The notes under the pieces: generated by a model
Told to the model about the DNA's origin: nothing
The model's input: only the letters and a program-made list of their open reading frames with translations
Database searches by the model: none
Assembly: GCF_030325625.1 (NCBI RefSeq)
Contig: NZ_JACAIS010000003.1
Span: 372,001 to 436,000, forward strand
Length of the DNA stretch: 64,000 bases
DNA from: Sphingobacterium sp. N143
Lineage (GTDB): Bacteria; Bacteroidota; Bacteroidia; Sphingobacteriales; Sphingobacteriaceae
Reading direction: 5' to 3'
Made by a program: the position numbers and the translations under genes
Part shown: in pieces, positions 41,821 through 51,600 of the stretch
Layout of the letters: every line of letters begins with the position of its first letter
Numbering within the stretch: the stretch's first letter is position 1

Positions 41821-43488
41821 TTAATAATTTTCATTTTGAATCAGTACACCATTGGATCTATCTATCTCAACTTGTGGTATTGGAAAAGGCCAGCTCTTGT
41901 CATTGGCATCACGTCCTTTATTGGCAAATCCATACTTGGTAAAAAATGCTTTCATGGTAGCTGTATAAGTTCCCCAACGAATCAAATCATATAACCTAAA
42001 TCCTTCCAATGCAAGTTCGTGCCTTCTCTCCAGATGAATAGCTGCCAGCACATCTGCAGACGATTTGACAGCATAATTGGCCTGAAACTCCTGCTCTCCA
42101 ATGGCTTTCAGCCCTTGTCCGAATAAACGGAAAACGGCAGGCCCGTCAGCTTTCTTGGTCGTGACAAAAGCCCGATGGCGGACCTGATTGAGTTTGTCCA
42201 AAACATCATCCACACTTCCTCCTGTTTTCAGTGTGGCTTCGGCATAGATAAGTAGAACCTCAGCATAGCGGATCCAATAGGGTTGCCAATTGCTCCTTTG
42301 CAGATCATTATTCTGACGATACTGCTGCGGCACAAAAGCTTTTCTGCTCTGTTGTAAATTAAAGTCATTGAAATAGCCTTTGTAATTATGTACTTCATTG
42401 CCACCAGCAGAGGTTTTGAAGATATCGTTGTGACTAATGATTGTCATCATCTTTCGCGGATCCGCTGCCTCAAAACTACTGGCCAGATCACGTGTAGGGG
42501 TGTTTCCTCCCCAGCCCCCCACATTATTACGGCCAACATTCATAATGGCAAATGGATCCCCGCCTAAGCCGAAGGCTGGTTCATATTGATGCAGGATACC
42601 AAATATGCATTCCGAAGAGAAAGGTCCAACTTTATAGTCGCCGCGAAATAGGTCGTTGAAGTCAGGCAGCAATGCCAACTTTCCATTCATAATGATATCC
42701 TGAGTCGCTGTCCTGGCCAGTCCATATTCTGTCTTTGCATCTCCGCTCATTTTGGACTGTTCCATTAATCCGGCAAAAAATAGGGCAGCACGTGCTTTAA
42801 TAGCTAATGCAGCATCTTTCGACAATCGCCCTGTTTCGGTAGCAGTAAGCTGTGATCGACGCGGAAAATTAGGTTCAGCAATCGCTTCATCCAAATCCTT
42901 CATCATCTGCCCCCGGATATCTTCAATAGGTGATTTAGCCAGCCTCACGCTCGGATCTGCTATTGTAACAATAAGCGGTACATCTTTAAAGACCGTTACC
43001 AGGTCAAAATAGTACCAGGCGCGCAACATTTTTACTTCAGCAATATAACGGGCCAAAGTTTCCTTGGGCAGCTTCACTCCATTCTGAACCAGGTTATCAC
43101 CTTGCTTCAACAGTCCGTCTAATGCTTGATTGCATTTTCCGATCCCACGATAACGATTGGACCAGGTCTCATTGAGCAGTGCATTGGAAGCCAAGGGACG
43201 TCCTGTACCTACTTCGGTCGTTTGAGGCCGATCGCCAGGGTCAGATCCTCCGGCATCAGCATTATCCACACTTTCGTCCATGATGGCTACTTTATTTACC
43301 GTATATCCCCATCCATCGGCCAAGGGCTGATAGCAGCTAGTGACAAGTTTGAGCCCTGCACCATCGGTCTTAAAAAACTCTTCTTCATTCAGCACCCCAT
43401 ATGGATCACGGGTCAAATAATCCTTTTTACAACTTATACTCGCACAAAGTATGCTGAGTAAGCATATGGTCAATTTTGTAATTTTCAT
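41821..43488 (-). CDS. SusD/RagB-family outer-membrane lipoprotein (locus 4)
   Basis: About 555 residues from ATG 43488, which gives a lipoprotein signal ICLLSILCASISCKKDYLTRD. SusD segments include WIRYAEVLLIYAEATLKTG and HLERRHELALEGFRLYDLIRWG. It begins two bases after the susC stop and is followed by the two oxidoreductase genes, so all belong to one operon. The ligand is probably a carbohydrate or polyol, given those enzymes. Confidence 0.93.
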   Translation of the reverse strand: MKITKLTICLLSILCASISCKKDYLTRDPYGVLNEEEFFKTDGAGLKLVTSCYQPLADGWGYTVNKVAIMDESVDNADAGGSDPGDRPQTTEVGTGRPLASNALLNETWSNRYRGIGKCNQALDGLLKQGDNLVQNGVKLPKETLARYIAEVKMLRAWYYFDLVTVFKDVPLIVTIADPSVRLAKSPIEDIRGQMMKDLDEAIAEPNFPRRSQLTATETGRLSKDAALAIKARAALFFAGLMEQSKMSGDAKTEYGLARTATQDIIMNGKLALLPDFNDLFRGDYKVGPFSSECIFGILHQYEPAFGLGGDPFAIMNVGRNNVGGWGGNTPTRDLASSFEAADPRKMMTIISHNDIFKTSAGGNEVHNYKGYFNDFNLQQSRKAFVPQQYRQNNDLQRSNWQPYWIRYAEVLLIYAEATLKTGGSVDDVLDKLNQVRHRAFVTTKKADGPAVFRLFGQGLKAIGEQEFQANYAVKSSADVLAAIHLERRHELALEGFRLYDLIRWGTYTATMKAFFTKYGFANKGRDANDKSWPFPIPQVEIDRSNGVLIQNENY

Positions 43489-43490
43489 AA

Positions 43491-46400
43491 CTAAAAGCTT
43501 AAGTTTAAACCTAACATCCAAGATTTTGCTACGGGATAGTACCCCTGATCGACCCCCATATTCAAAGGAGAACTATTACCTATTTCAGGATCCAGTCCCG
43601 AATATTTGGTGAAGGTGAACAGGTTGTAAGCTCCAGCCCACACACGCAATCCTTTGAGCTGCAAATGCTGTAAAGTCACCGACGGCAAAGCATAACCCAA
43701 TTGGATCGATTTGATCCGTAAATAGGATCCATCTTCAACCAACCAATCCGAAATCTGTAGGTTATTTTGGTTGGAGGAACTAATTTTAAATTGACTCTGG
43801 CTAGGATTCGTTGGAGACCATGCGTCAGTAAGCAGCTCTTTAGGTGCATTGTACCAGCCGACGCCAGATTTCATATCGATCTTCACAATATTCATGATAT
43901 CATTCCCTATTGTTCCCTGGGCCAATACTTTTAAATCAAAATTTTTATAATCGGCCCCCAAAGTAAAGCCATAAGAAAGGTCTGGAAATGGATCCCCGAT
44001 ATAAGTCCGGTCATTGCTATTAATAACGTCATCTGCGTTGATATCGACAAACCGAAGATCACCAGGTGAAGCTCCAGCCTGTCCTGACTGGTCCACTTCG
44101 GCCTGATTCTGAAAGATTCCATTTGTCTTAAAACCATAGTAATATCCGATCGGCATATTTTCCTCTGTCAGAGTCGTTGTATAGCTGATCCAGCCACCGC
44201 CAGGAATAGGCTCTCCGCCACCTAATGACAATACTTTGTTTTTAAAGGTCGACACATTGGCTCCAATAACATACCCAACTTCACCAACTTTATCATGATA
44301 TTTCATGGCCAGCTCCAAACCATTGTTTCTTACTGCCCCCGCATTCGTCCACGGACTGTTGGTATAGCCTAAATAATTGGGCAAAGGCACCGTCAACAAC
44401 ATGCCTTTGGTATCTTTTTTATAGTAATCAACAGTCAATTCTAATTTATTCTGCAGGAAAGCAAGATCCAATCCTACATCAAGCTGTTCTGTTTTCTCCC
44501 ACTGAATGTTGGCATTTCCGAAATAGTTGCTCCCGCCACTCAACTGCGGGGCATAATTACCAAAGTAATAATAGCCCTGATTGCCGGAGTAGGTGGTCAG
44601 GTAAGCCCCACGACCGATATTTTGGTTACCAATATTTCCCCAACTAGCACGTAATTTCCCCCTGGACAACCAGCTAAGATCTTTGGCAAAATCTTCTTCG
44701 GCAAAATTCCAGCCAATGGATAAGGATGGGAATGCCCCCCATTTTTTATCGGTCCCAAAGTTGGAAGAACCATCATAACGAAAATTCCCGGTAAGCATAT
44801 ATCGGTTTTTATAAGAATAAAAAATACGACCGAAGTACGAATTAAGCGCACTTTCCCATTTTGTACCGGAGGCCTGGGGATTAATGCTGCCGGCGTCAAT
44901 AATCCATTGACTAGGTGAATTAGACACAAATCCTTGTTTAGAAGCACCGGAAGATTCGGATGTCCATTGTTCAGCAGAGGTTCCCAACAGGGCCGTAAAG
45001 CGATGGTTATTCCATTGTTTTTCAAAACTCAATGTATTCTCCCACACATAATAATCGGTCTTGGAATTATATGCTCCAACGGTAGCATCGGAATTGAACT
45101 GATTTCCATTAAGATAATATTTCGGAGCAAAAGAATTCGATACACCTGTGGAGAGGTCCAAGCCAAAATTACTTCTGAATTTAAGCCAGTCGGTCAGTCG
45201 AATATCCATGCTTCCCCCTCCTTTTATAGCCTTGCCCTTCCATCTATTCTTTTCATAGATCGCTGTCTGAGCGACGGGATTTTCTTTATTGGTCATCAAA
45301 ATAGGGCTGTAAAAGGACCAGGGATTATTGATATCAATCTTATCCAAAAATAATGCATCCTTCAGAAATCCTGGAATATCGGTCAGATTGTTGCGATAAA
45401 CCGGAGAGATAGGATCTGCAACAAAAGCTATAAATGCGGTATTAAAACCAGAGCTATTTTCCAGAACATTTCCCCGGCCTTCACTTATAATCCCGATGTT
45501 CGCTGACAATTTCAGCCAAGATCGAAGATTGTGTTCAATATTTGTCCGGAACGAGATCCGATCATAATCAGAACCTCTAATAATCCCTTCTTGATTTAAG
45601 TAGTTGACGCTAGTTCGGTACGATAAGTCTTTTACACCGCCGGAAACGGATATATCATAATTTTGGATCAGGGCATTTTTTTGATTCACCTCTTTCCACC
45701 AATTGGTCCCCGCCTCATTGCCGTTGTTACTACGCAAAAATTTAAGCACCTCCTGTTTATTTTCTTCCGTAAAATATGGATCCAATCCAGCATTGATATT
45801 TGCTCGGTTTTTATACTCCATGAATTCGGAGGCATTCATCATGTCATATATCTTTACAGGGTTCTGGAATCCAAAATAGGTATCAAAGCCAATTAAATTA
45901 GATAGCTTATCACTTCTCTGGTCACCTTTTTGTGTGGTTACCATGATCACACCATTGGCTGCTCTTGATCCATAAATCGCTGTTGCTGAAGCATCTTTCA
46001 ATACTTCCATGGATTGAATGTCATTTGGATTCAGCCAGCCAATATCGGATTGAGGCAACCCATCGACCACATACAGTGGATTATTGTCATTAACGGTTCC
46101 AATGCCTCGAATACGGACCGCGGGTGGGGTGCCGGGGCTTCCTCCGGTCGAGGTGATCTGCACCCCTGCTGCTTGTCCTTGCAATGCTTCCGTTGCATTC
46201 CGTACCGGCATATTCCGCAATTCTTTCCCTGCCACCTGATCTACTGCCCCCGTAACATCCCGTTTGAGCTGGGTACCATAGCCCACCACAACGACTTCAT
46301 CTAACCCTTTGACAAGAGGCTGTAGGGTAATGGTCTGCAATTCATCGTCTTGAATTTTCCATTCCAGGGCGCTGTACCCCAACAAACTAATCTCCAACAG

Positions 46401-46940
46401 CTGACCCATGCCGGCATTATCCAAGGAAAAATGACCATTTTGATCGGTCGATGTGGCCTTGTTTGTGCCTTTAATTTTTACAGTAACCCCAGGTAAGACC
46501 TTACCTGATGGCTCCATAATGATTCCTTTTATTGTTTTCTGTACAGATACCCCAGCTGGCCGGCCTGAATTTCCATGGGGAGACGCTTGAATGAAAATCG
46601 TCTTGTTTTTAATCTCGTACGTCAGATTGTAGGGTGTCAGACAGTGACGAAGCACTTGACTAATATCAGCATCTTTAACACTGAGATTGATTTTCGCTAT
46701 TCGGTCCAGTTGCCTTTGACCGATCAGGAAATCATAATTGGTCTGCTTTTGAATCTGCGACAACACAGATTGCAATGAAGCATTTTTCATGTTTAAGGTT
46801 AATTTTTGGCTATAGGCATGTGCATAGACATGCACAAAACTACTTGTCAATAGGATGGTTATGGCTCGTGACAAGGAGTGTCCTCCTGAAAAATAGCCCG
46901 AAAAGCCACCCACAGAAGCAGGTTTAAACTTCTTTATCAT
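43491..46940 (-). CDS. SusC/RagA TonB-dependent transporter with STN domain (locus 4)
   Basis: A 1149-residue importer. Signal peptide to about residue 45 (HAYSQK), STN domain about 46-118 (SLQSVLSQIQKQTNYDFLIG), CarboxypepD_reg-like sandwich about 135-205, TonB-box-like DEVVVVGYG near 214. The plug has LNPNDIQSMEVLKDASATAIYG and the barrel ends in GLNLSF. It follows fecR by 51 bases; here no hairpin is present at that junction, unlike loci 1 and 3. Confidence 0.95.
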   Translation of the reverse strand: MIKKFKPASVGGFSGYFSGGHSLSRAITILLTSSFVHVYAHAYSQKLTLNMKNASLQSVLSQIQKQTNYDFLIGQRQLDRIAKINLSVKDADISQVLRHCLTPYNLTYEIKNKTIFIQASPHGNSGRPAGVSVQKTIKGIIMEPSGKVLPGVTVKIKGTNKATSTDQNGHFSLDNAGMGQLLEISLLGYSALEWKIQDDELQTITLQPLVKGLDEVVVVGYGTQLKRDVTGAVDQVAGKELRNMPVRNATEALQGQAAGVQITSTGGSPGTPPAVRIRGIGTVNDNNPLYVVDGLPQSDIGWLNPNDIQSMEVLKDASATAIYGSRAANGVIMVTTQKGDQRSDKLSNLIGFDTYFGFQNPVKIYDMMNASEFMEYKNRANINAGLDPYFTEENKQEVLKFLRSNNGNEAGTNWWKEVNQKNALIQNYDISVSGGVKDLSYRTSVNYLNQEGIIRGSDYDRISFRTNIEHNLRSWLKLSANIGIISEGRGNVLENSSGFNTAFIAFVADPISPVYRNNLTDIPGFLKDALFLDKIDINNPWSFYSPILMTNKENPVAQTAIYEKNRWKGKAIKGGGSMDIRLTDWLKFRSNFGLDLSTGVSNSFAPKYYLNGNQFNSDATVGAYNSKTDYYVWENTLSFEKQWNNHRFTALLGTSAEQWTSESSGASKQGFVSNSPSQWIIDAGSINPQASGTKWESALNSYFGRIFYSYKNRYMLTGNFRYDGSSNFGTDKKWGAFPSLSIGWNFAEEDFAKDLSWLSRGKLRASWGNIGNQNIGRGAYLTTYSGNQGYYYFGNYAPQLSGGSNYFGNANIQWEKTEQLDVGLDLAFLQNKLELTVDYYKKDTKGMLLTVPLPNYLGYTNSPWTNAGAVRNNGLELAMKYHDKVGEVGYVIGANVSTFKNKVLSLGGGEPIPGGGWISYTTTLTEENMPIGYYYGFKTNGIFQNQAEVDQSGQAGASPGDLRFVDINADDVINSNDRTYIGDPFPDLSYGFTLGADYKNFDLKVLAQGTIGNDIMNIVKIDMKSGVGWYNAPKELLTDAWSPTNPSQSQFKISSSNQNNLQISDWLVEDGSYLRIKSIQLGYALPSVTLQHLQLKGLRVWAGAYNLFTFTKYSGLDPEIGNSSPLNMGVDQGYYPVAKSWMLGLNLSF

Positions 46941-46991
46941 AATAAATGGTATAAAAAATTAGATAATAAGTGATTGATGGTTATCTTAGGT

Positions 46992-48188
46992 TTAGTCTCC
47001 GATGATTATCCTCCTTTCTTTAACTTTAAAATGGATATTGGATATTTTTTCCAACTGGGTCAATATTTCAGTAATCTTCTTGTTTTTGTTCAATGATCCA
47101 GTATAACGTTCATGATTGTCACTGATATTAGCTATTCCACGGATATCATACCATCGGCTGAGTTCGATAATAATCTCTTCAATTGTTAAGTTGTTAAAGT
47201 GAATAAGACCGCTTTTCCATGCAATAAAATCATCCACATTGACCATGGAAAGATTGATTTTTCCTGATTTCTTTATCACAGCCTGTTCACCTGGTATTAA
47301 TAAAGAACTAGATTTAGCAGAGTTTATGCGTATAGCACCCTGTAAAAGTGTGGTTTGTATATCGGATTGATCTGGATAAGCTTTGACGTTAAATTTCGTA
47401 CCAAGAACTGTTACCCTTGAATAGTCTGACACGACTACAAAAGGTTGTTTAGGATTGTGTGCTACTTCAAAATATGCCTCTCCAACAACTTCGACGGTCC
47501 TTGTAGGCTCACCAGAAAAAGTCCTTGGAAATTTGAGGGAACTGGCACTATTCAGCCAGACCCGCGTACCATCTTCCAAAACAATATTTGACATGGCTCC
47601 TCTTTCGGTTGAAAATATATTCAAGTCATTGCGCTGATGGTCCGGGGGAGCATTTCTACTCCCCGCAGCATAGCGGATTCCTCCATCTGCAGTCAATCCA
47701 ATATGATACCCATTTTTAACATAGGACAATGACTGACCATTCTGCTTTACATCAACAACATGTCCGTCCGCGAGTCGCAACATCACGCCACTGCTATCCA
47801 ACAATGAAATCGATGAGTCAACCGTTGTGACCTGCGAAATATGATCTACTTTTGCCGGAACAACGAAGAGCTCTTTTCCTATAAAGAACATTAATATGGC
47901 AGCAACTGCAGACACAAGCGGCCAATGGAATAGTGATGTTGATGATGCTTTTGTTTTGTCTAAACTGGTTATTTCTCCATATATGGATTCAAGTACCCCT
48001 TCATGATCGTAATCAACTTCAGTTTCTTCAAAAAAAGGATCTGTGGTTTTTATCTCATCATAAAGATCGTAAAGTTGTTGCTGTTCCAGGCCCTCGACAA
48101 GCTGAACAAACTCAGTATATTCTTTGGAACTGATTTGTTCAGAAAGATATTTCTCTAGCAAAAACTTCAATCTATTGTTATATTCCAT
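46992..48188 (-). CDS. FecR-family anti-sigma regulator (locus 4)
   Basis: A 398-residue inner-membrane regulator. Membrane span near residues 88-105 (WPLVSAVAAILMFFIGKEL). The periplasmic FecR domain has STERGAMSNIVLEDGTRVWLN, EVVGEAYFEVAH and VTVLGTKFNVKAYP. The C-terminal DUF4974 part has FNNLTIEEIIIELSRWYDI. It couples the SusC STN signal to the sigma factor 63 bases upstream. Confidence 0.94.
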   Translation of the reverse strand: MEYNNRLKFLLEKYLSEQISSKEYTEFVQLVEGLEQQQLYDLYDEIKTTDPFFEETEVDYDHEGVLESIYGEITSLDKTKASSTSLFHWPLVSAVAAILMFFIGKELFVVPAKVDHISQVTTVDSSISLLDSSGVMLRLADGHVVDVKQNGQSLSYVKNGYHIGLTADGGIRYAAGSRNAPPDHQRNDLNIFSTERGAMSNIVLEDGTRVWLNSASSLKFPRTFSGEPTRTVEVVGEAYFEVAHNPKQPFVVVSDYSRVTVLGTKFNVKAYPDQSDIQTTLLQGAIRINSAKSSSLLIPGEQAVIKKSGKINLSMVNVDDFIAWKSGLIHFNNLTIEEIIIELSRWYDIRGIANISDNHERYTGSLNKNKKITEILTQLEKISNIHFKVKERRIIIGD

Positions 48189-48202
48189 ACCAAATTAATA
48201 TG

Positions 48203-48225
48203 CTGGTTTTATAGGAATACACCAG
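48203..48225 (-). other. Small hairpin between sigma gene and fecR (locus 4)
   Basis: CTGGT (48203-48207) can pair with ACCAG (48221-48225) just upstream of the fecR start at 48188. The 5-bp stem is weak alone; its interest is the matching position in loci 1 and 3. Confidence 0.25.
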
Positions 48226-48251
48226 TGGAATTACCAGAGGACTAGAAAAAA

Positions 48252-48848
48252 TTAAAAAAAATTCACTGAAATAAGAAATATGGAGATTGTCATGAATTCA
48301 TGGCCCCGGAAATGCATCTTTAATATTGCCAAAGCTGCAACCATATGGTTTTTGACGGTATTGGGAGAAATGGCAAGATGCTGGGCAATCTCGAGATGTG
48401 TCATATCTTCTTCACGGCTCAATTGAAATACCTTCCGCTGCATTGGTGTCATCTTAGTCATGGCCTGCTCCAGGAGTCTTTTTATGTCCTTCACCCCGAA
48501 ATGATTATCAACAAAAGATTCACTTACTTTCAGACGTTCAATATGGAGGTCCCTGTGTTTTTGATAGCGTAATACGCTACGCAATTTATTCAGGGACTTT
48601 TGTTTGCACATGACATATAAGATCAACCAAAGTTCTTTTTCTTCGCCCAGACGTTCTCTTGAATTCCAGAAATGGACAAATACCTCCTGCACGATATCCT
48701 CGGCAAGAAAACGGTCTTTGATGATATAGAAAGCCATTGCAAATACTTTCTTCGCATATTTATTGTAAAAAAAGGTCAACGCCAATTCGTTCCCTTCCTT
48801 CAGTTTATTCAGGTTCTCACAATCCAGTGATTTGGTCCTATTGATCAT
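48252..48848 (-). CDS. ECF sigma factor (locus 4, FecR-controlled)
   Basis: A 198-residue FecI-like sigma factor. Region 2: FLAEDIVQEVFVHFWNSRERL and LWLILYVMCKQKSLNKLR. Region 4: MTPMQRKVFQLSREEDMTH and IAQHLAISPNTVKNHMV. It opens the locus and is divergent from the yellow/MRJP-like gene at 49119. An 18-bp palindrome lies between them. Confidence 0.92.
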   Translation of the reverse strand: MINRTKSLDCENLNKLKEGNELALTFFYNKYAKKVFAMAFYIIKDRFLAEDIVQEVFVHFWNSRERLGEEKELWLILYVMCKQKSLNKLRSVLRYQKHRDLHIERLKVSESFVDNHFGVKDIKRLLEQAMTKMTPMQRKVFQLSREEDMTHLEIAQHLAISPNTVKNHMVAALAILKMHFRGHEFMTISIFLISVNFF

Positions 48849-48904
48849 GTTTGAGATAAATGCGTCGGAAAAGCCAAACTACAAAATTTTATGTAAAATA
48901 CAGG

Positions 48905-48922
48905 AATTAAAGATCTTTAATT
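48905..48922. promoter_or_regulatory. 18-bp perfect palindrome between divergent operons
   Basis: AATTAAAGATCTTTAATT is a perfect palindrome 57 bases upstream of the locus 4 sigma gene. It could be a dimer-binding operator shared by both directions. AT-rich chance palindromes of this length are possible but uncommon. Confidence 0.4.
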
Positions 48923-49065
48923 AACCAAAATCAGATCCGGACAATCCCTTTATTTTTTCCCTTGAGATCATGCAGCTGATCAGCAGCAGGAAGTCTTGAT
49001 GAAAAAGCCAGGCGATTTTTTTTAAAACAATACGTTAAAAAAGAAGTTATCTAACATATGGTCCG

Positions 49066-49084
49066 GCCATCATGGGTTGATGGC
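49066..49084 (+). other. Leader hairpin upstream of the propeller gene
   Basis: GCCATCA (49066-49072) and TGATGGC (49078-49084) form a 7-bp stem with a 5-base loop, 35 bases before the ATG at 49119. T-rich text follows (CTTTTAG), so a weak terminator or attenuator is possible. Confidence 0.35.
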
Positions 49085-49118
49085 AGGCTTTTAGTATTAG
49101 CACTCATAAGGTAACGAT

Positions 49119-50228
49119 ATGCTCAAAATACGCCTACTTCATTTGCTGTTCATTTCCCTATTTTTTTCGACCATGCAGGCACAAGAAAAATTTCCGCGCG
49201 ACCCTAGATTAGAAATTGCAGCTTCTGTAGGTGCTTATCGTCCGATTGGCGTCAGTGTCACCGCAGACAATAGATTGTTTGTATCGTTTCCCAAACAACA
49301 TAAAAATTATCAATATGCACTCACGGAAATTATCGATGGAAAACCTGTCCCCTATCCGAATGAGGAATGGAATAGCCAGGGCAACGCTGCATCTCATTTT
49401 GTGAATGTACAGGATTTATTTGTCGATGCGCAGGATAATCTCTGGATATTAGATTCTAAACCTTCTTCCTCAGGCTCTATTTTTGGTGCTACTGAAAATT
49501 CTTCTGGTGGACAGTTCAAACTACTAAAAGTCAACACCAAAACGAATCAGGTTGAACGCATATATACTTTCGATGATCTTGACAAAACAAAATCGGGTTT
49601 GAACGATGTGCGCATCGATGTACAAAAAGATCTGGCTTATCTATCCGATCCTGGACAAGCTGCAATAATTGTTTTGGATCTAAAAACGGGTAAAAGCAGA
49701 AAAACATTAGAAAAAACCTTCTTTACACAAGCTGATCCGGAAATTGTGCTACACTATGCAGGAAGGGATATGCGGGATGCCGATGGAAAACCTTTTCGAT
49801 CCCATGTAAATGGTATCGCATTAACACAGGATTTCAGGTACTTCTATTTCAAACCCATAAACAAAAAACAACTATATCGTATCGAAACCAAATACCTGGC
49901 AGATACTTTACTAACGGCAGCGGAATTAGCATCTAAGGTGGAAGATATGGGTGATGTGGGTATTACACACGGGCTACTTGCGGATGCTCATGGGAACATC
50001 TACCTGACGACTTCAACAGCGTACAGTATAAAATACTTAAGTCCGGATGGTCAGCTACATACCCTGACCCAGGACCCACGATTGTTGTGGCCAGATTCTT
50101 TGGGAATCGGAGGAAATGGCTATCTTTATTTTTCATGTGCCCAACTATTTAAAGATCCCCAGTGGAACAAGGGAATCGATCGTGTTGAGTTGCCTTATTA
50201 TATCTTTAAAATAAAGCTTCCGCAGTGA
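49119..50228 (+). CDS. Exported yellow/MRJP-like beta-propeller protein
   Basis: A 369-residue protein with signal peptide (STMQAQEKFP cleavage region). It resembles the major royal jelly/yellow family in Bacteroidota, often labelled L-dopachrome tautomerase-related: RPIGVSVTADNRLFVSFP near 42-59, VNVQDLFVDAQDNLWILDS, GLNDVRIDVQKDLAYLSDPG and VNGIALTQDFRYFYFKPI follow the six-bladed pattern. The family binds small ligands or acts as lactonase/isomerase-like enzymes; real activity is rarely known. It leads an operon with an alpha/beta hydrolase 23 bases downstream. Confidence 0.8.
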   Translation: MLKIRLLHLLFISLFFSTMQAQEKFPRDPRLEIAASVGAYRPIGVSVTADNRLFVSFPKQHKNYQYALTEIIDGKPVPYPNEEWNSQGNAASHFVNVQDLFVDAQDNLWILDSKPSSSGSIFGATENSSGGQFKLLKVNTKTNQVERIYTFDDLDKTKSGLNDVRIDVQKDLAYLSDPGQAAIIVLDLKTGKSRKTLEKTFFTQADPEIVLHYAGRDMRDADGKPFRSHVNGIALTQDFRYFYFKPINKKQLYRIETKYLADTLLTAAELASKVEDMGDVGITHGLLADAHGNIYLTTSTAYSIKYLSPDGQLHTLTQDPRLLWPDSLGIGGNGYLYFSCAQLFKDPQWNKGIDRVELPYYIFKIKLPQ

Positions 50229-50251
50229 TTCAATAAAAATCAATAAAACGA

Positions 50252-51259
50252 ATGAAACTATTCAGTCTACCAATCTCCATAGTAATCCTTAGCCTTTTTT
50301 ATTTGATGTCCAATGCACAAACAAGTCGTCCTGTCCTGGACATCATGTTAAGTAATTACCAATACCCGTATAAGGTACAGTATCTCAACTTTAAAAGTCA
50401 GGGTGAGCATCTAAAAATGGCTTATATGGATGTGCAGCCTCAAACAACAAACGGCCATACAGTTGTACTTCTTCATGGTAAAAATTTTAATGGTGCTTAT
50501 TGGAAAACGACCATCCAAGCTTTAAACCAGGCAGGATACCGTGTTATAGTCCCGGATCAAATCGGTTTCGGCAAATCCTCAAAACCCATAGCATACCAAT
50601 TCAGTTTTCAGCAGCTGGCTGAAAATACAAAGTTTCTTCTTAACAGCCTGAAGCTTAATAAAATTTATCTCCTTGGGCATTCGATGGGGGGCATGTTAGC
50701 AACACGATTTAGCTTGATGTATCCCGAAATGGTGGATAAACTTATCTTAGAAAATCCCATCGGACTAGAAGACTGGAAACTTGTTGCCCCATACACTTCC
50801 ATCGACCAAAATTATCAAACAGAGTTAAAGACCGACTATGAATCGGTTAGGAAATACCAGAATGCTTTTTATTATGACAATAAATGGAAGCCAGAATATG
50901 ATGAATGGGTTTATCTTTTGTCTGGCTGGACGAAAGCTTCGGATTATCCAACGGTGGCATTGGTGAATGCCAAAACAACGGACATGATTTTTACCCAGCC
51001 TGTGGTTTACGAATTCCAACATATTAAAGCCGCTACGCTATTGATTATTGGAACAAGGGACAGAACAGCAATTGGAAAGAACACTGTAAAGGATCCACAA
51101 CTTGCCTCTAAGATGGGCTTATACCAGCATTTGGGAAAAGAAACCCAACAAAAAATTAAAGGTTCTAAACTCGTTGAGCTAGACAATGTTGGGCATCTTC
51201 CACATATTGAGGTATTCGATCGCTTTATTCAACCACTTATTTCCTTCTTGCAAGATTGA
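50252..51259 (+). CDS. Exported alpha/beta-fold hydrolase
   Basis: A 335-residue protein with a signal peptide (YLMSNAQ cleavage). The alpha/beta core starts at LLHGKNFNGAYWK (oxyanion region), with VPDQIGFGKSSKP, the nucleophile elbow GHSMGG with Ser144, and the base DNVGHLPHIE near the end. GTRDRTAIG probably carries the acid. Activities in this family include esterases, lactonases and haloalkane dehalogenases. Together with the propeller protein it may act on lactones or esters, which is inference. Confidence 0.88.
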   Translation: MKLFSLPISIVILSLFYLMSNAQTSRPVLDIMLSNYQYPYKVQYLNFKSQGEHLKMAYMDVQPQTTNGHTVVLLHGKNFNGAYWKTTIQALNQAGYRVIVPDQIGFGKSSKPIAYQFSFQQLAENTKFLLNSLKLNKIYLLGHSMGGMLATRFSLMYPEMVDKLILENPIGLEDWKLVAPYTSIDQNYQTELKTDYESVRKYQNAFYYDNKWKPEYDEWVYLLSGWTKASDYPTVALVNAKTTDMIFTQPVVYEFQHIKAATLLIIGTRDRTAIGKNTVKDPQLASKMGLYQHLGKETQQKIKGSKLVELDNVGHLPHIEVFDRFIQPLISFLQD

Positions 51260-51600
51260 TTTCTTGTCAGAAGGAAGAAATCCCATTGGAACACTTCGCC
51301 TTTGCGTGTAATCCCGCCTACTTTTCCTATATTTTCACCCATTTTCATATACAAAAACGCTAATAAGGTGCTCAAAACTTAATTTTTGAAGGGCACCAAC
51401 ATGTTTATACCTGGCCACAACACCTCTTGAACAAAGAGATCTCATGATAAACCAGGCTTATACTGAAAAAACATATCGGTATATGGGCATTGAAAGCAGC
51501 CAAAACGGCATATTAATAATTTTAGCATAAATTTTACTAATAATTTTATTAAACTAATATTTTTAGTATATTTGATTATCAATTTCAGATAGCATCTTTT
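51260..51600. other. 341-bp intergenic region with direct repeats
   Basis: No coding sequence is supported. A stem (51258-51265 with 51275-51282) overlaps the end of the hydrolase gene and may aid termination. TAATAATTTTA occurs at 51514-51524 and again at 51538-51548, 24 bases apart, upstream of the small-protein promoter. Confidence 0.65.
51567..51574 (+). promoter_or_regulatory. Promoter -7 box of the small-protein operon
   Basis: TATATTTG matches TAnnTTTG exactly, 26 bases before the ATG at 51601. The upstream AT-rich direct repeats (51514-51548) could be an UP-like element or an operator. This supports the three small genes being expressed. Confidence 0.7.
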
